From: an uncultured Eubacteriales bacterium
GTDB taxonomy: Bacteria > Bacillota > Clostridia > Peptostreptococcales > Anaerovoracaceae
NCBI GenBank assembly: GCA_902797195.1
Contig: CADBRY010000103.1
Coordinates: 1 to 8,672 of the forward strand
Direction: 5' to 3'
Length of the DNA stretch: 8,672 bases
Shown: positions 6,495-8,672 of the stretch, one piece after another
How positions within the stretch are numbered: position 1 is the first letter of the stretch
Layout: every line of letters starts with the position of its first letter
Translations under genes and position numbers: made by a program
The notes under the pieces: generated by a model
What the model was told of the DNA's origin: nothing
Databases searched by the model: none
What the model saw: the letters and a program-made list of their open reading frames with translations, nothing else

Positions 6495-8324
6495 TTAGTA
6501 GGATTTTCTGGCTTTTTCTAAAGTCAACGTATTGACTTTGCCCATATCCGTGATCCCCTTGCCCTGGTGGGGGTGGATCTGAGAGTAGATGACATCCGCC
6601 ACGAAGAAGATCATGAGAGTCACGGTCACGGAGATCAGGAGCTTGTCGTTGATCTTCATGAGCAGTGAGTCGAGCATGGGCGCCAGAAAATAGATGGCCA
6701 TGCTGCCCAGTGCCGCAAAGGCAAAGAGCCCCTCGGCGCATATCCTGCCATCGAGATTCAGGAAATATCCCGAGTAATCCCAGTAACGCATTCCCGTGGT
6801 CATCTCCTGAATGACGGAAGTTGCGTATTCCATTATCCCGCAGAGGACGGCGATGCTGAAGAAGAGTATGGCCGGCCGGGTCCTGAGTTTGCAAAGGACG
6901 ACCAGTATCAGTGTGCCTCCCGCTCCGTAGATGGGGACCCATGGTCCATAGAGACTTCCCCTGTTGACGATGTCGCCGGTCTGGATTATGAAGACGATCA
7001 CTTCCCATATCCAGCCCACAAATGAAAAGATGAAAAACATAAGGAACAGGTTCCACAAAGTGTAGCAGCGAAGGAAGTCGGTGCTGATCCTTTTCACCAG
7101 TGGATCCCGTCTCAGGTGGGGGTCCAGTCTGTCCGGAAAGGCAATGCCGCCTGCGGCATCCATCTCTCCCGCCAGCTGGAATCTGCGGTTTTCCACCTTC
7201 TGATATTCTTCTTTTGAGGCCAGCCCTCCAAGCCAGATGGCCAGATTTTCCGCAAAGAATTTCTGCTTTGCCGTCAGGTCTATGCTGCTTTCTCCCAGGG
7301 CCTCTTCCTCTTTTTTAAGATCTTTGTATGTTTCCTTAAGAAGTTCCGGATCTGCGACCCTTATCAGGTAGTCGTTATCCAGAAGATCGACGCCCGGGAT
7401 ATCCGTTGCCTTTGCATCTTCCCGAACCATAACATAGAATTCGGACATTGCCGAAAGCTTGTAGGGTGCGTAGAAGAATACATTCAGAAAACCGCCTGTG
7501 GCAAATCCAAGGATGAGCCAGCCGATAAAACTGAGCTCCAGTTTGAAGCAGTCCATCTTGTGACCGTACATCATGTCCCGGGAAAGCTTCACCGCTTCCT
7601 TGGGCTTAATGTCCGGGTTCTCGGCGATGATGTATGGGACCAGATAATATGAATAGCGTTTTATGAATGCCCCGGCGATGGTGAAAAACCACAGGGCATA
7701 GAGAAAGTCTGCATATATTACGCAGAGGGATGCTCTTATCATTCTGTCCGAATGTTTCAGGTGGAAGAAGTGATGGAAGGGGACTTTGTCGTAGGTCCTG
7801 GCTTCGAGAAACATTCTTCGGAGGGTGATGGTGAAGGGCTCTCTCACAAAGGCAAAGACCAGTGAGTATACAAGAGCCGCCAGCAGCACAAAGATTATGA
7901 CGGAGGCTCGGGGATCCTGGGTCACAGTGAATATGGACTGAAGGATCACCACGTAAAGATGTCCCGAGGTGACCGTACCGACCAGGGATGCAATGATCCC
8001 CTCCGTATGGCCCAGAACGCCGCTTCCTGAATTGGCATAGGTTTCTTCAAGTTCCTGGGACAGTTCCACTCCATCAACAATGTTGCCGTTGATGATGTCT
8101 CTGAACACGTCGATCCCGGGATCGGACAGGGTGTGCAGTTGCCTTGAGATCTGGTTTTCTCCAACTGGAAGCTGGGAGTCCGTCAGGTGGAGAAAAAGCG
8201 CGCCGCCGGAGAACTCGCTTCCCAGCAGGATGGCTATCATAGAAAGGACCATAAGAAGGCCGTAGTGCTTTCTCATTATTTTAAAGCCTTTCTTCTTGAT
8301 TTCCTTGCGTTGTGTATGGTCCAT
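6495..8324 (-). CDS. DUF975 - ABC_trans_CmpB (PF06541) fusion membrane protein
   Basis: A 609-residue integral membrane protein of unknown function that appears to join two families. Residues 1-305 resemble DUF975: a basic start (QRKEIKKKGFKIMRKHYG), a membrane segment (21-45), an outer loop with many charges, further segments near 139-161, 201-220 and 262-288, and the typical block NPDIKPKEAVKLSRDMMYGH (236-255) followed by ELSFIGWLILG (263-273). Residues 305-418 are a charged, probably cytoplasmic linker. Residues 421-555 match the putative ABC-transporter type IV family: FSFVGWIWEV (433-442), NRGSLYGPWVPIYGAGG (454-470), CGIMEY (495-500) and RYWDYSGYFLNLDGRIC (513-529). A last segment is near 561-581. 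No ATPase gene is nearby, so a transport role is unproven. Start at 8324: AGGAGA (8334-8339) sits 9 nt upstream. The in-frame GTG at 8342 adds six residues but overlaps the upstream edge of that ribosome site. The gene has its own promoter and no visible terminator before argG. Confidence 0.85.
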   Translation of the reverse strand: MDHTQRKEIKKKGFKIMRKHYGLLMVLSMIAILLGSEFSGGALFLHLTDSQLPVGENQISRQLHTLSDPGIDVFRDIINGNIVDGVELSQELEETYANSGSGVLGHTEGIIASLVGTVTSGHLYVVILQSIFTVTQDPRASVIIFVLLAALVYSLVFAFVREPFTITLRRMFLEARTYDKVPFHHFFHLKHSDRMIRASLCVIYADFLYALWFFTIAGAFIKRYSYYLVPYIIAENPDIKPKEAVKLSRDMMYGHKMDCFKLELSFIGWLILGFATGGFLNVFFYAPYKLSAMSEFYVMVREDAKATDIPGVDLLDNDYLIRVADPELLKETYKDLKKEEEALGESSIDLTAKQKFFAENLAIWLGGLASKEEYQKVENRRFQLAGEMDAAGGIAFPDRLDPHLRRDPLVKRISTDFLRCYTLWNLFLMFFIFSFVGWIWEVIVFIIQTGDIVNRGSLYGPWVPIYGAGGTLILVVLCKLRTRPAILFFSIAVLCGIMEYATSVIQEMTTGMRYWDYSGYFLNLDGRICAEGLFAFAALGSMAIYFLAPMLDSLLMKINDKLLISVTVTLMIFFVADVIYSQIHPHQGKGITDMGKVNTLTLEKARKSY

Positions 8325-8333
8325 TGGCCTGAT

Positions 8334-8339
8334 TCTCCT
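8334..8339 (-). promoter_or_regulatory. Ribosome binding site that fixes the start of the DUF975-CmpB gene
   Basis: AGGAGA on the minus strand lies 9 nt before the ATG at 8322-8324. It would fall inside the coding sequence if translation began at the in-frame GTG at 8340-8342, which has no ribosome site of its own at proper spacing. This favours a 609-residue product. Confidence 0.75.
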
Positions 8340-8386
8340 CACGGTTTTGTTAGGCTGCCGCTCTTTGCGATTTGCCGATCATAGAT

Positions 8387-8415
8387 AGTATACACATTGT
8401 TCGGAACACATTCAA
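8387..8415 (-). promoter_or_regulatory. Sigma-A-type promoter of the DUF975-CmpB gene
   Basis: On the minus strand TTGAAT (8410-8415; 4 of 6) and TATACT (8387-8392; 5 of 6) are separated by exactly 17 bp. Transcription would start near 8380, leaving a leader of about 56 nt before the ATG at 8324. A short palindrome lies directly upstream of the -35. Confidence 0.7.
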
Positions 8416-8419
8416 ACCG

Positions 8420-8435
8420 CACTGTTGTGACAGTG
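8420..8435. repeat. Palindrome upstream of the -35, possible regulator site
   Basis: CACTGT-TGTG-ACAGTG is a perfect 6-bp inverted repeat with a 4-nt centre, beginning 5 bp upstream of the -35 at 8410-8415. That position suits an activator or a repressor. The bases GTTGT within it recur at 8443 and 8451, forming three copies in about 30 bp. No known operator consensus is recognised. Confidence 0.35.
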
Positions 8436-8511
8436 TAAAGTAGTTGTGGAGTTGTAAATAAAAAGAAATAGAAAGCGGTTTGTGTAATATCAGGCGCCGT
8501 GGCCTTCACTT

Positions 8512-8541
8512 TTGCAAAATCAACGGAAGTTCGCCTATAAA
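8512..8541 (+). promoter_or_regulatory. Possible rightward promoter
   Basis: TTGCAA (8512-8517; 4 of 6) and TATAAA (8536-8541; 5 of 6) are separated by 18 bp on the plus strand. It would read toward the right edge, where an ATG at 8646 is open to the end but has no ribosome site. In such AT-rich sequence a chance match is easy, so this stays tentative. Confidence 0.25.
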
Positions 8542-8672
8542 ATATTCCATAAAATGCTATTTTTTGAAAATTTGAAAGAAGGCGTAGTTCATATTTCAAA
8601 AAGTACTGGACTTTTGTGTAATTCCAAGGCATAAATTGCCTTTCCATGCAAAAAGGTTTACATAAAGCCCGA

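Larger units (their letters stand above)
8416..8672. other. AT-rich intergenic stretch without a convincing gene
   Basis: From about 8440 to the right edge the sequence is clearly richer in A and T than the neighbouring genes. Besides the palindrome at 8420-8435 it holds a 9-bp inverted repeat TTTTTGAAA/TTTCAAAAA (8561-8569 and 8594-8602, 24 nt apart) and a 6-bp hairpin AAGGCA/TGCCTT (8626-8631 and 8637-8642, loop TAAAT). Neither hairpin has a proper T-tract, so neither is called a terminator. A minus-strand reading frame of 97-102 codons crosses the region but is not accepted as a gene: it runs over the promoter at 8387-8415 and lacks the GC-rich third positions of its neighbours. The region is best read as an upstream control region, perhaps shared with a rightward gene beyond the edge. 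Confidence 0.55.

Noticed and set aside
6463..7056. A 197-codon minus-strand frame overlapping the CmpB-like domain
   Set aside because: It is a different frame of the same strand as the DUF975-CmpB gene, whose conserved motifs run through this stretch. It would also cover the argG promoter.
8339..8647. A minus-strand reading frame of 102 codons (97 from the ATG at 8633) ending at the DUF975-CmpB ribosome site
   Set aside because: It has a passable AAGG upstream of the inner ATG, but it runs through a good promoter for the next gene, is rich in Phe and Tyr without recognisable motifs, and its third codon positions lack the GC preference of the real genes. Homologues in other genomes would change this view.

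Overview
The window looks like ordinary chromosomal DNA from an anaerobic Bacillota bacterium, probably class Clostridia. Four things point there: the genes have roughly balanced GC content behind strong AGGAGG-type ribosome sites and sigma-A-like promoters; a DUF3048 (YerB-type) lipoprotein and a DUF975 membrane protein are present; the FeoB P-loop reads GNQNSGKTT, a form I associate with clostridial FeoB; and FeoA and FeoB are fused. I cannot name a genus from sequence alone. I see no rRNA, tRNA, CRISPR array, insertion sequence or prophage gene.

Layout from left to right. (1) Positions 1-1175, minus strand: a lipoprotein of the DUF3048/YerB family, cut off by the left edge. (2) Positions 1176-1350: a divergent intergenic region. 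It holds a good sigma-A promoter for the lipoprotein, an extended -10 promoter for the rightward gene, a Fur-box-like sequence just downstream of that -10, and a perfect 10-bp palindrome. (3) Positions 1351-3741, plus strand: a FeoA-FeoB fusion, a ferrous iron importer. (4) Positions 3731-6421, minus strand: argH and then argG as a two-gene unit transcribed argG to argH, encoding the last two steps of arginine synthesis. argH and feoAB collide tail to tail and overlap by 11 bp. (5) Positions 6422-6494: the argG control region, with a consensus TATAAT overlapped by an arginine-repressor (ARG box) palindrome. (6) Positions 6495-8324, minus strand: a 609-residue membrane protein joining a DUF975 domain to an ABC_trans_CmpB-type (PF06541) domain. 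(7) Positions 8325-8672: its promoter and an AT-rich stretch with small palindromes, direct repeats and a possible rightward promoter, but no convincing gene.

The genes form separate transcription units rather than one pathway. argGH appears arginine-controlled and feoAB iron-controlled. The lipoprotein and the DUF975-CmpB protein have their own promoters and no assigned function. The DUF975-CmpB gene lies directly upstream of argG on the same strand, with no terminator between them, so read-through into argGH is possible.

I found no evident new multi-gene system. The points most worth a second look are the DUF975-CmpB fusion, the feoAB/argH overlap without a terminator, the ARG-box and Fur-box arrangements, the unusual argH leader, and the acidic insertion in the DUF3048 protein.
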